Of a stretch of DNA of 32,442 nt, positions 24,901 to 31,384 are shown piece after piece. A program made the position numbers and the translations under genes. Source of the DNA: Streptosporangiaceae bacterium (GTDB lineage: Bacteria; Actinomycetota; Actinomycetes; Streptosporangiales; Streptosporangiaceae); assembly GCA_025935815.1 (NCBI GenBank), contig JAICUO010000009.1, positions 1 through 32,442 of the forward strand, read 5' to 3'. Position 1 is the first letter of the stretch; every line of letters begins with the position of its first letter. Under the pieces are notes generated by a model. It ran no database searches, was not told the origin of the DNA, and saw only the letters and a list, made by a program, of their open reading frames with translations.

Positions 24901-25389
24901 GGCCACGACGGCAACACCATCGGGCAGGCCGCGTTCCTGCGCGTCTTGCCGGACGCTGAGGTCGCCGGGGCGGGGCTGGCCGTCACGCTGCTGACCAACG
25001 GCGGCAACCCCCGTGACCTGTACCAGGACCTGTACAGCGAGATCGTCGCCGAGCTGGCCGGGGTCACGATGCCGGCCCCGATCGAGCCTCCGGCGCGGCC
25101 GGTCGAGTCCGACATCACGCCGCACCTGGGCACCTACGAGCGGGCGAGTGTCCGGATGGAGGTCGAGGCCGGCCCGGACGGGCCGGTGCTGCGCACCACG
25201 GTCCTGGGCCCGCTCGCGGAGCTCACTCCCGACCCGGTCTCGCAGTACCCGATGGTCGCGGTGGCGCCGGACCTGTTCGTGGTCCGCGAGCCCGAGGCGC
25301 AGACCTGGATCCCGGTCACCTTTTACTCGCTGGCCACCGGTGAGAAGTACGTCCACTTCGGCGCGCGCGCGACCCCGAAGGTGAGCTGA
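21970..25389 (+). CDS. S9 prolyl-oligopeptidase fused to S12 serine hydrolase
   Basis: 1139 residues from GTG 21970, with AAGGAG upstream. Residues about 1-400 are a beta-propeller (ITxLTTFALPEQPALSPDGRAV-like PD40 repeats, APAWSPDGT, SPAWSPDSAR). About 410-670 is an S9 alpha/beta hydrolase with Ser530 in GYSYGGYM, Asp613 in HGADD and His645 in GASHLF. About 675-1139 is a class C beta-lactamase-fold domain with SVSK at 740-743, YCN at 832-834 and HDGN at 979-982, plus a C-terminal beta domain. Both triads look intact. The second half is closely similar to the S12 hydrolase at 14820. There is no signal peptide, so it is likely cytosolic. S9 enzymes cut short peptides from the N-terminus (acylaminoacyl or dipeptidyl release), and S12 members often prefer D-residues. 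Two complementary peptide-hydrolysing sites in one chain is my inference. Confidence 0.9.
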   Translation: MTRRQRIADLTTFALPEQPALSPDGRAVVYVLATTDEATGDTVRSLWRVAVTAGAAGGSARPLTRGRADAAPAWSPDGTSVAFLRSAAENAGDGPAQLWLLPMDGGEPAPLTTLPLGAGAPAWSPDGTMIAFGAPADAEGLDRGARAKAPVVADRLDYQADGAGLIGAIRTHLHVLDVASREVRQVTSGDWHAGSPAWSPDSARLAFSAATAPDADLDYRAPVYVIDVDRQDARPELAALPAGTGGPLTWTADGTALLVAGMTGAPVGHTGLLRVPLMPAGTSPAGAPVASSVATNIAAALDRNVMPGGPGYPGGPPQLGADGETVLFCVRDRGCTHLYSAPADGAGVPGPVIAGPGRVVSGLSVAGGGNTAVVVLATPASYGEVVAVDLATGTETVLTDHGASQAGVTLFGRQEREFTISDGTTVHGWLVRDPAASEPGPLLLDIHGGPHNAWNGAADPVHLYHQELAARGWTVLLLNPRASDGYGEAFFNGAIGRWGDVDAKDLLEPVDALVAEGIADPGRLAVTGYSYGGYMTCYLTSRDDRFAAAVPGGVATDLTSMAGTSDQGHALAARELGGQWWAAGDRERFAAMSPLTHVDQVRTPTLILHGADDATCPAGQAQQWHTALRERGVPAQLVLYPGASHLFILSGPAAQRADWNQRVVDWVEEHAAGTPRPIDAAHWRRRLAALAERHNVPGAALGILRLRPGREDELVEAACGLLNADAGIEATTDSVWQIGSVSKVWTATLAMQLVDDGLLDLDSPVADYLPELELADADVAKTVTMRHLLTHTSGIDGDVFTDTGRGDECLERYVALLAEVKQNHPLGATWSYCNSGFSLAGRVIEKITGGTWDAALRQRIFTPLGLARTVTLPEEALLFRAAVGHVDVAGQRRVAPVWTLPRSVGPAGLICSTPADVLAFARMHLTGGKAADGTQVLSAAAARAMTEHQADLPDKFVLGDSWGIGWIRFGWGGRRLVGHDGNTIGQAAFLRVLPDAEVAGAGLAVTLLTNGGNPRDLYQDLYSEIVAELAGVTMPAPIEPPARPVESDITPHLGTYERASVRMEVEAGPDGPVLRTTVLGPLAELTPDPVSQYPMVAVAPDLFVVREPEAQTWIPVTFYSLATGEKYVHFGARATPKVS

Positions 25390-25392
25390 CAA

Positions 25393-26538
25393 ATGGACCT
25401 GACCAGCCTGCCCGCCGCCATGGCGGAGCGGCTGCCGCGGATCCTGGCCGACATCGAGGAGCTGGTGCGCTGCGAGTCGCCGTCGGCGGACCTGGCCGCG
25501 GTGGCCGCCAGCGCCGACGTGGTCGCCGGGGTCGGCGCGCGGCTGGTGGGATCGGCGCCGGAGCGGATCGTGATCGACGGGCGGACGCACTTGCGCTGGC
25601 GGCTCGGCGACGCCTCGCGGGACGAGGGATTGCCGCGGGTGCTGCTGCTCGCGCACCATGACACTGTGTGGCCAATCGGGTCGCTGGCAACCCATCCGTT
25701 TTCCGTCGATGACGGCGTGCTGCGCGGCCCCGGCTGCTTTGACATGAAGACCGGGCTGGTTCTCGCGCTGCACGCGGCGGCCCAGCTGCGCCCGTGCGGG
25801 GTGACCATCTTGGTGACCGGCGATGAGGAGGTCGGCTCGCGGACCTCCCGCGAGCTGATCGAGGCCGAGGCGGCCGGCTGCCGCGCGGCCCTGGTGCTGG
25901 AGGCGTCCGCCGACGGCGGCGCGGTCAAGACCGCCCGCAAGGGCACGTCGCTGTACCGGGTCCGGGCGCTTGGCCGTGCCGCGCACGCCGGCCTGGAGCC
26001 CGAGCGCGGCGTGAACGCGACCGTCGAGCTGGCCTGCCAGGTGCTGGCGGTGGCCGGCATCGCCGATGCCGGGCGCGGCACCACGGTGACCCCGACGGTG
26101 CTCGCGGCGGGCCGCACCTTCAACACGGTGCCCGACGACGGGGCGTTCGACGTGGACGTGCGCGTCTGGGACGACGCCGAGCAAGCCCGGGTGGACGCCG
26201 CGATGCGCGCGCTGGCCCCGGCGACCCCCGGCGCGCGGCTAGAGGTGACCGGCGGCCCGAACCGCCCGGCGCTGTCCCGGTCGTCCTCGGCGGCGCTGTT
26301 CGACCGCGCGTGCGCGCTGGCCGCCCGGCTGCGGCTGCCGCCGCTGGAGCAGGCCGCGGTCGGCGGGGCCTCCGACGGCAACTTCACCGCCGGGGTCGGC
26401 ACCCCCACCCTTGACGGCCTGGGCGCGGTGGGCGGCGGGGCGCATGCCGACCATGAGCATGTCCTGGTCGCGGAGCTGCCTGGGCGGGCGGCGCTGCTGG
26501 CCGCACTGATCCACGACCTGTTGAATGAGGCTTCATGA
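25393..26538 (+). CDS. M20 metallopeptidase, candidate N-succinyl-amino acid desuccinylase
   Basis: A 381-residue M20 zinc amidohydrolase of the ArgE/DapE/carboxypeptidase G2 group. It shows the HxD ligand motif LLLAHHDTVW (His88, Asp90), the bridging Asp117 in CFDMKTG, the catalytic Glu pair 145-146 in TGDEEVGS, Glu170 in VLEASADGG, the dimerisation-lid GRAAHAGLEPERGVN and the C-terminal His cluster HADHEHV. AAGGTGAG precedes the ATG, 3 bases after the S9-S12 gene. It overlaps the GNAT gene by 4 bases, which in turn overlaps the NSAR-like gene. In the known D- to L-amino acid route an M20 enzyme removes the succinyl group from the L-isomer, so that role is likely. A glutamate-type carboxypeptidase remains possible. 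Confidence 0.88.
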   Translation: MDLTSLPAAMAERLPRILADIEELVRCESPSADLAAVAASADVVAGVGARLVGSAPERIVIDGRTHLRWRLGDASRDEGLPRVLLLAHHDTVWPIGSLATHPFSVDDGVLRGPGCFDMKTGLVLALHAAAQLRPCGVTILVTGDEEVGSRTSRELIEAEAAGCRAALVLEASADGGAVKTARKGTSLYRVRALGRAAHAGLEPERGVNATVELACQVLAVAGIADAGRGTTVTPTVLAAGRTFNTVPDDGAFDVDVRVWDDAEQARVDAAMRALAPATPGARLEVTGGPNRPALSRSSSAALFDRACALAARLRLPPLEQAAVGGASDGNFTAGVGTPTLDGLGAVGGGAHADHEHVLVAELPGRAALLAALIHDLLNEAS

Positions 26539-27422
26539 CCCCGGATATCATCACGGACCTCTTTCCGGCGGAGGAAGCCGCCCGGCGAGCCGCCGACGCC
26601 GCGAGGGTGAGCATCCGCGAGCTTGACAGCATTGAGGACCTGGAGGCCGCCGTCGCCGTGTTCGACGAGATCTGGCACCCCGAGCCGGGAACCCAGCCGA
26701 TCAGCGCCGAGCTCATGAAGGCGCTGCGCAAGGCCGGCAACTACATCACCGGCGCCTACGACACCGACGGCGGGCAGCTCGTGGGGGCGTGCGTCGGGTT
26801 CTTCGGCCCGCCGTCGCACGCGTCGCTGCACAGTCACATCGCCGGCGTGTCCGCGGCCGGGCTGGGGCGCAGCGTCGGCTTCGCGCTGAAGGTGCACCAG
26901 CGGGCCTGGGCGCTGGAGCACGACGCCACCGAGATCGCCTGGACCTACGACCCGCTGATCCGCCGCAACGCCTACTTCAACCTGGTCAAGCTCGGCGCCC
27001 GGGCCGCCGAGTACCTGCCGAACTTCTACGGCGGCATGCAGGACCAGATCAACTCCGGCGGCGACACCGACCGGGTGCTGGTCAGCTGGGACCTGCGCGC
27101 CCCCCGCGTCGCGGCGGCGTGCGCGGGGAAGCCCAGCCCGGCCAGCGCGCAGGCGCTGATCGCCGCCGGGGCCCGCGTGGCGGTGACGGTCGCCGCCGAC
27201 GGGTACCCGGCGCTGTCTTCCGGGCGATCGGGATCGCCGGCCACTACGGTGCTGGTGGCCATCCCGCCCGACGTCGAGCGGCTGCGGGCCAGCGACCCCG
27301 GCGCCGCCGCCGCCTGGCGGTCCGCGGTCCGGGACACGCTGGGCGAGCTCATGGCCGCGGGCGGCCGGGTTACCGGCTTCGACCGGGCCGGATGGTACGT
27401 GATCGAAGGAGGCTCACGATGA
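26535..27422 (+). CDS. COG3375-type GNAT, candidate D-amino acid N-succinyltransferase
   Basis: A 295-residue GNAT-fold protein. The core matches my memory of COG3375: VGACVGFFGP, then LHSHIAGVSAAGLGRSVGFA and LKVHQRAWALEHD, then AWTYDPLIRRNAYFNLVKLG, YLPNFYGGMQDQINSGGDTD and RVLVSWDL. In Geobacillus a relative encoded beside N-succinylamino acid racemase uses succinyl-CoA to succinylate D-amino acids, and the gene order here (M20, GNAT, racemase) is the same kind of set. The stop and start overlap both neighbours by 4 bases. The C-terminal ~90 residues after SWDLRAP (AVTVAADGYPALSS, VLVAIPPDVERLRA) are a variable extension usual in the family. The donor, succinyl- or acetyl-CoA, is not proven by sequence. 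Confidence 0.82.
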   Translation: MTPDIITDLFPAEEAARRAADAARVSIRELDSIEDLEAAVAVFDEIWHPEPGTQPISAELMKALRKAGNYITGAYDTDGGQLVGACVGFFGPPSHASLHSHIAGVSAAGLGRSVGFALKVHQRAWALEHDATEIAWTYDPLIRRNAYFNLVKLGARAAEYLPNFYGGMQDQINSGGDTDRVLVSWDLRAPRVAAACAGKPSPASAQALIAAGARVAVTVAADGYPALSSGRSGSPATTVLVAIPPDVERLRASDPGAAAAWRSAVRDTLGELMAAGGRVTGFDRAGWYVIEGGSR

Positions 27423-28540
27423 AGCTAGCCGGGGTGGAACTCCGCCGGATCCAGATGCCGCTGGTGGCGCCGTTCCGGACGTCGTTCGGCACCGAGACGG
27501 CCCGCGACATCCTGCTGCTGCGCGCGGTCGCCAGCGGAGGATCATCGGGGGAGGCCGAGGGCTGGGGCGAGTGCGTGGCGATGTCCGACCCGCTGTATTC
27601 CTCGGAGTACGTGGACGCCGCCGCCGACGTGCTCCGCCGTTTCCTGATCCCCAAGCTCGCCAGCGTCGCCGACCTCGACGGCGCGCGGGTCGGCGCCGCC
27701 CTGGAGCCGTTCAAGGGCCACTGGATGGCCAAGGCCGCCCTGGAGATGGCCGTCTTGGACGCCGAGTTGCGCCTGGCGGGCCGCTCCTGGGCCCGGGAGC
27801 TGGGCGCGACCCGCGACCGCGTCCCCTGCGGGGTGTCGGTCGGCATCATGAACTCGATCGGCGAGCTTCTCGACGCGGTCGCCGGCTACCTGGAGGCCGG
27901 CTACGTCCGGATCAAGCTCAAGATCGAGCCCGGCTGGGACGTCGAGCCGGTCCGGGCGGTGCGCGACCGGTTCGGCGGCGACATCCTGCTGCAGGTCGAC
28001 GCGAACACCGCCTACACCCTGGCCGACGCGCGGCACCTGGCCAAGCTGGATGAGTTCGGCCTGCTGCTGATGGAGCAGCCGCTGCCCGAGGAGGACGTGC
28101 TCGGGCACGCGGAGCTGGCAAAGGTGGTGCGCACGCCGGTCTGCCTGGATGAGTCGATCACCTCGGCGCGGACCGCCGCCGCGGCGATCACGCTCGGCGC
28201 CTGCCAGGTCATCAACATCAAGCCGGGCCGGGTCGGCGGCTACCTGGAGGCCCGCCGGATCCACGACGTGGCCGCCGCGCACGGGATAGCGGTCTGGTGC
28301 GGCGGCATGCTGGAGACCGGCCTGGGGCGGGCCGCGAACGTGGCGCTCGCCGCGCTACCCGGCTTCACGCTGCCCGGCGACACCTCGGCCTCCGACCGCT
28401 ACTACCGGTCCGACATCACGGCTCCGTTCCAGCTCCGCGACGGCCACCTGGACGTGCCCACCGGGCCCGGGCTCGGGCTGGCGCCGCTGCCCGGCCGGCT
28501 AGCTGAGGTCACGACGTCAGTCGAGTGGGTGCCAGCGTAA
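27419..28540 (+). CDS. N-succinylamino acid racemase / o-succinylbenzoate synthase family
   Basis: 373 residues from ATG 27419, with AAGGAGG six bases upstream. It is an enolase-superfamily enzyme of the muconate lactonising subgroup. The catalytic Lys pair is in RIKLKIEPG (K166, K168). Metal ligands are D194 (QVDANTAY), E219 (LMEQPL) and D244 (CLDESITS), and the second catalytic Lys is K268 in INIKPGRVGG. The spacing of K168, D194, E219, D244 and K268 equals that of Amycolatopsis NSAR (K163, D189, E214, D239, K263) with a constant offset of five. NSAR interconverts N-succinyl-D- and L-amino acids. Some family members make o-succinylbenzoate for menaquinone, but there are no men genes here, while a GNAT and an M20 enzyme are directly coupled, so the racemase role is favoured. 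Confidence 0.9.
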   Translation: MKLAGVELRRIQMPLVAPFRTSFGTETARDILLLRAVASGGSSGEAEGWGECVAMSDPLYSSEYVDAAADVLRRFLIPKLASVADLDGARVGAALEPFKGHWMAKAALEMAVLDAELRLAGRSWARELGATRDRVPCGVSVGIMNSIGELLDAVAGYLEAGYVRIKLKIEPGWDVEPVRAVRDRFGGDILLQVDANTAYTLADARHLAKLDEFGLLLMEQPLPEEDVLGHAELAKVVRTPVCLDESITSARTAAAAITLGACQVINIKPGRVGGYLEARRIHDVAAAHGIAVWCGGMLETGLGRAANVALAALPGFTLPGDTSASDRYYRSDITAPFQLRDGHLDVPTGPGLGLAPLPGRLAEVTTSVEWVPA

Positions 28541-28567
28541 GCGAGAAATACGCGGTAGCTTCGGCGG

Positions 28568-30298
28568 GTGAGCATGCGCCCGCAAGCTAGCTTGCGCCGG
28601 GTCCTGGATGACCTGGGCGTCACGCTGCTGGAGCTTGTCGCCGGCGACCCGCCCGCGGCCCAGATCGGCGGCGTGGTGATCCATGACCCGGTGGATGAGC
28701 CGGCGCTGCCGCGCCACGCGCTCGTCCTCGGCGTCGGGGTGCGCGAGCCGGCCGAGGTCGCCGCGCTGCTGCGGACCCTGGGCCGCCACGAGGCCACGGG
28801 CCTGGTGCTGCGGCTGCCCGTCGCGGCTCCCCAGCCGGTGCTCGACGCGGTCGCCGCCTCGGGCGTGCCGCTGCTCGGCCTGACCCGCGGCGCGTCCTGG
28901 ACGCAGCTCGCCGCGCTGCTGCGGTCCCTGCTGGCCGAGGGCGATGTCGGCGACGACGGCCCCGAGACGCTCGGCGGCCTGCCCTCCGGTGACCTGTTCG
29001 CGGTGGCCAACGCGGTCGCGGCCCTGATGGACGCGCCGGTCACCATCGAGGACAGGTCCTCGCGGGTGCTGGCCTTCTCCGGCAGGCAGGACGAGGCGGA
29101 CCGCTCCCGGGTGGAGACGATCCTGGGCCGCCAGGTCCCGGAGCGGTACTCCCGCATGCTCACCGAGCGCGGCGTCTTCCGCGACCTGTACCGCAGCGAC
29201 CAGCCGGTCTACATCGAGCCGCCCGGCGGGCTGGCCGACTTTATCGTCCCCCGCGCCGCCGTCGCGGTCCGGGCCGGGGATGAGGTTCTCGGCTCGATCT
29301 GGGCCGCGGTCCGCGAGCCGCTTACCCCGGACCGGGAGCAGGCGATGCGGGACGCGGCGCGCCTGGTCGCCCTGCACATGCTGCGGATCCGGGCCGGCGC
29401 CGACGTTGGCCGCCGGCTGCGCACCGACCTGGTCAGCACCGCCCTGGAAGGCGGGACCGGCGCGGGCGAGGCGGTCAGCCGGCTGGGGCTGGCTGACCAG
29501 CCCGTCGTGGTGCTCGCCCTGGCGGTCCCCGGGATCGCGCACCCTGATCTCATCGAGCACCGCACCACCGGGACCGTCGCCACCGGGACCAGCATCGGCG
29601 GGACCAGCACCACCGGGACCAGCACCGCCGCGACCAGCGCCGCGCTGGCCACCGAGCGGCAGCGCCTCGGCGACGGGCTGGCGATGCACTTGAACGCGAT
29701 CCACCCGCGGTGCGCCATCGCGCTCATCGGCGACGTCACCTACGGCCTGCTGCCGGTCACCGCGGGGACCGACGGGGAGCAGCGCGCGGCCCGGATCGCC
29801 GCGGACTTCCTGGACCGGATCGGCGGCCGCGGCCAGGCGGTGATCGCGATCGGCCACGTGGCCAGCGACGCGGCCGGGCTGCCGGCGGCGCGCGCGCACG
29901 CCGACCGGGTCCTGCGGGTGCTGCTGGGCGGAGCATCCGGGCTGGGCGGAGCATCATCCGGCGACCGCCGGGTCGCCTGCCTGTCCGACGTCCACGCGGA
30001 GGCGCTGCTGATGGAGCTGCGCGACCTGGCCGCCGCCCACGGTGACCGGCCAACCGGCGCGGTCGCGCGGCTGCTGCGCTACGACGCCGAGCACCGCACG
30101 AACCTAGTCGACACGCTGCGCGCGTGGCTGGACGCCTTCGGCGACATCCCGGTGGCCGCGGCGGCCATGTTCGTGCACGTGAACACCTTCCGCTATCGCC
30201 TTCGGCGGCTGGCCGAGGTCAGCGGCATCGACCTCACCGACCCCGACCAGCGCTTCGCCGCCATGCTGCAGCTACGGGTCATGTCCCGCCGCGACTGA
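28568..30298 (+). CDS. PucR-family transcriptional regulator
   Basis: A 576-residue regulator from GTG 28568; ATG 28574 is an alternative. The N-terminal part (about 1-130) is a PucR-like sensor domain (VVIHDPVDEPALPRHALVLG), the middle part is GAF-like (DLFAVANAVAALMDAPVTIED) and the C-terminal part has a GGDEF-like CdaR segment (RCAIALIGDVTYGLLP). It ends in the PucR helix-turn-helix (RAWLDAFGDIPVAAAAMFVH followed by VNTFRYRLRRLAEVSGIDL). It starts 27 bases after the racemase stop, the same way round, and is the last gene before a palindromic terminator. PucR/CdaR regulators often control amino acid or purine use, so this protein probably senses an operon substrate. It contains a Thr/Gly/Ser-rich linker coded by a minisatellite and a short GGASGLGGASSG insert. 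Confidence 0.9.
   Translation: MSMRPQASLRRVLDDLGVTLLELVAGDPPAAQIGGVVIHDPVDEPALPRHALVLGVGVREPAEVAALLRTLGRHEATGLVLRLPVAAPQPVLDAVAASGVPLLGLTRGASWTQLAALLRSLLAEGDVGDDGPETLGGLPSGDLFAVANAVAALMDAPVTIEDRSSRVLAFSGRQDEADRSRVETILGRQVPERYSRMLTERGVFRDLYRSDQPVYIEPPGGLADFIVPRAAVAVRAGDEVLGSIWAAVREPLTPDREQAMRDAARLVALHMLRIRAGADVGRRLRTDLVSTALEGGTGAGEAVSRLGLADQPVVVLALAVPGIAHPDLIEHRTTGTVATGTSIGGTSTTGTSTAATSAALATERQRLGDGLAMHLNAIHPRCAIALIGDVTYGLLPVTAGTDGEQRAARIAADFLDRIGGRGQAVIAIGHVASDAAGLPAARAHADRVLRVLLGGASGLGGASSGDRRVACLSDVHAEALLMELRDLAAAHGDRPTGAVARLLRYDAEHRTNLVDTLRAWLDAFGDIPVAAAAMFVHVNTFRYRLRRLAEVSGIDLTDPDQRFAAMLQLRVMSRRD
29567..29641 (+). repeat. 15-bp tandem repeat, five units
   Basis: Five consecutive 15-base units of the form ACCGGGACCAGCACC, diverging at the ends, coding for a TGTST-type linker in the PucR regulator between its middle and CdaR-like parts. 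The unit is a multiple of three, so gain or loss of units keeps the frame. Confidence 0.8.
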
Positions 30299-30303
30299 TC
30301 GGC

Positions 30304-30327
30304 CGCACCCCTCAGCTGAGGGGTGCG
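30304..30327. terminator. Palindromic terminator after peptide operon
   Basis: A perfect palindrome with arms CGCACCCCTCAG and CTGAGGGGTGCG, starting 6 bases past the PucR stop. It ends the ten-gene operon. There is no T-run, as is common in actinobacteria. Confidence 0.75.
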
Positions 30328-30439
30328 CGCCACGGGCGGCACGCCTGGTTCCCTTTCAGCTCCCGACTCGGGTCCCCGGCCACCGCCGCGTCTCCACAGA
30401 ACCGCCTATGGGAACTTCCGGGTTCCGTTATCAGATAGC

Positions 30440-30468
30440 TTGTCAGCGGCATCTTTTCGTGATAGAAT
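30440..30468 (+). promoter_or_regulatory. Sigma-70-like promoter for the DUF222 gene
   Basis: TTGTCA (30440-30445) and TAGAAT (30463-30468) separated by 17 bases, each one mismatch from the vegetative consensus. The stretch is strikingly AT-rich for this window. Transcription would begin near 30475, about 65 bases before the GTG at 30541. Confidence 0.65.
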
Positions 30469-30488
30469 TCGATGTATATCATCGAATT
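30466..30488. promoter_or_regulatory. Palindromic operator candidate over the start site
   Basis: Arms AATTCGATG (30466-30474) and CATCGAATT (30480-30488) around TATAT, overlapping the -10 box and the expected transcription start. A related half-site, AATTCGAATG, follows at 30493. This placement suits a repressor. Confidence 0.55.
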
Positions 30489-30540
30489 TATCAATTCGAA
30501 TGAGTGTGAGTGCAGGCGAGCTGGGCGGAGGTGCGCGAAG

Positions 30541-31384
30541 GTGGACTTCATGGCCGAGGGGCCGGGCGACGCTGACGCACGCCTCGCTGACGGCGATCGA
30601 CGCGACGACCGGCTGGCCGGCTTTGCGCAGCACCGGTGCGGGGACAGCGCCCGGCCGAACGCCTGGCACGTGATGGTCCTCAGCGACCTGACCGGCGCGG
30701 ACGACCGGTGCCCGGACGCGACCGATGACGAGGCCCTGGGGCTGATGGGCCGGTGGAAGGCGGCGGAGTCCTGGGCGGCGGCGCGCAAGCTGGGCGTGGC
30801 GAGGGAGATGATCCGCCGCCGCGCGGTCCCCGAGAAGGGCATGGCGACGGCGGGCCTGCCCTGGGAGTGGGAGCCAGACCTTCAGCACGAGGTGGCCGCC
30901 CAGCTGCGCACCTCGCTGGTCGCCGCGGGCAAGCTGCTGCACCTGGCCTGGTCGCTGGAGGCCCGGCTCCCCCGCATCGGCGGCGCCCTGTCCGACGGCC
31001 GGCTCGATCCCGGGCAGGCCAAGATGATCGTCACCGAGACCGACGCCCTGCCCGACGACAAGGCCACCGCCGCCCAGGAGCTCATCATGGCCGGCCTCGA
31101 TGACTGCAACACCTGGGCCGGCCTGCTGCGGCTGGTCCAGCGGGCGGTGTGCACGGTGGACCCCGACGGGGCCCGGCGGCGCCGTGAGCAGGCCGAACGG
31201 GAGACGGCGCGCGTCCGCCTGTGGCGCGAGTCATCCGGCGCGTGCGCGCTGGCCGGCCATGCGCTGCCCGCCGATGAGGCCCTCGCCGCGTGGGGGCACG
31301 TGGAGGCCCGCGCCCAGCACTACCGCGCCCGGGGCATCAGGGAGTACATCGACCTGCTGCGGGTGATGGCCTACCTCGACCTGC
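30541..31384 (+). CDS. DUF222 (13E12-repeat) protein, 5' exon, interrupted by intron
   Basis: About 281 codons of a DUF222-family gene from GTG 30541, which has GGAGG nine bases upstream; ATG 30550 is an alternative. A small HTH-like region (LMGRWKAAESWAAARKLGVA, then REMIRRRAVPE) is followed by the DUF222 core (LPRIGGALSDGRLDPGQAKM, then IVTETDALPDDKATAAQELI, and RRRREQAERETARVRLWRES). Members normally continue with an HNH endonuclease domain, absent here because the frame is broken after VMAYLDL by a group II intron at 31385. Without splicing, translation runs 11 codons into the intron and stops at 31417-31419. The function of DUF222-HNH proteins is poorly known; they are abundant, mobile-looking actinobacterial genes. 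Confidence 0.8.

Noticed and set aside
27419-28540. Dipeptide epimerase (L-Ala-D/L-Glu type) assignment for the enolase
   Set aside because: The KxK and INIKPGRVGG motifs and the residue spacing fit the NSAR/OSBS group better, and the coupled GNAT and M20 genes agree.
30472-30540. Earlier ATG for the DUF222 gene
   Set aside because: It lies inside the promoter palindrome, before the expected transcription start, and has no ribosome binding site.
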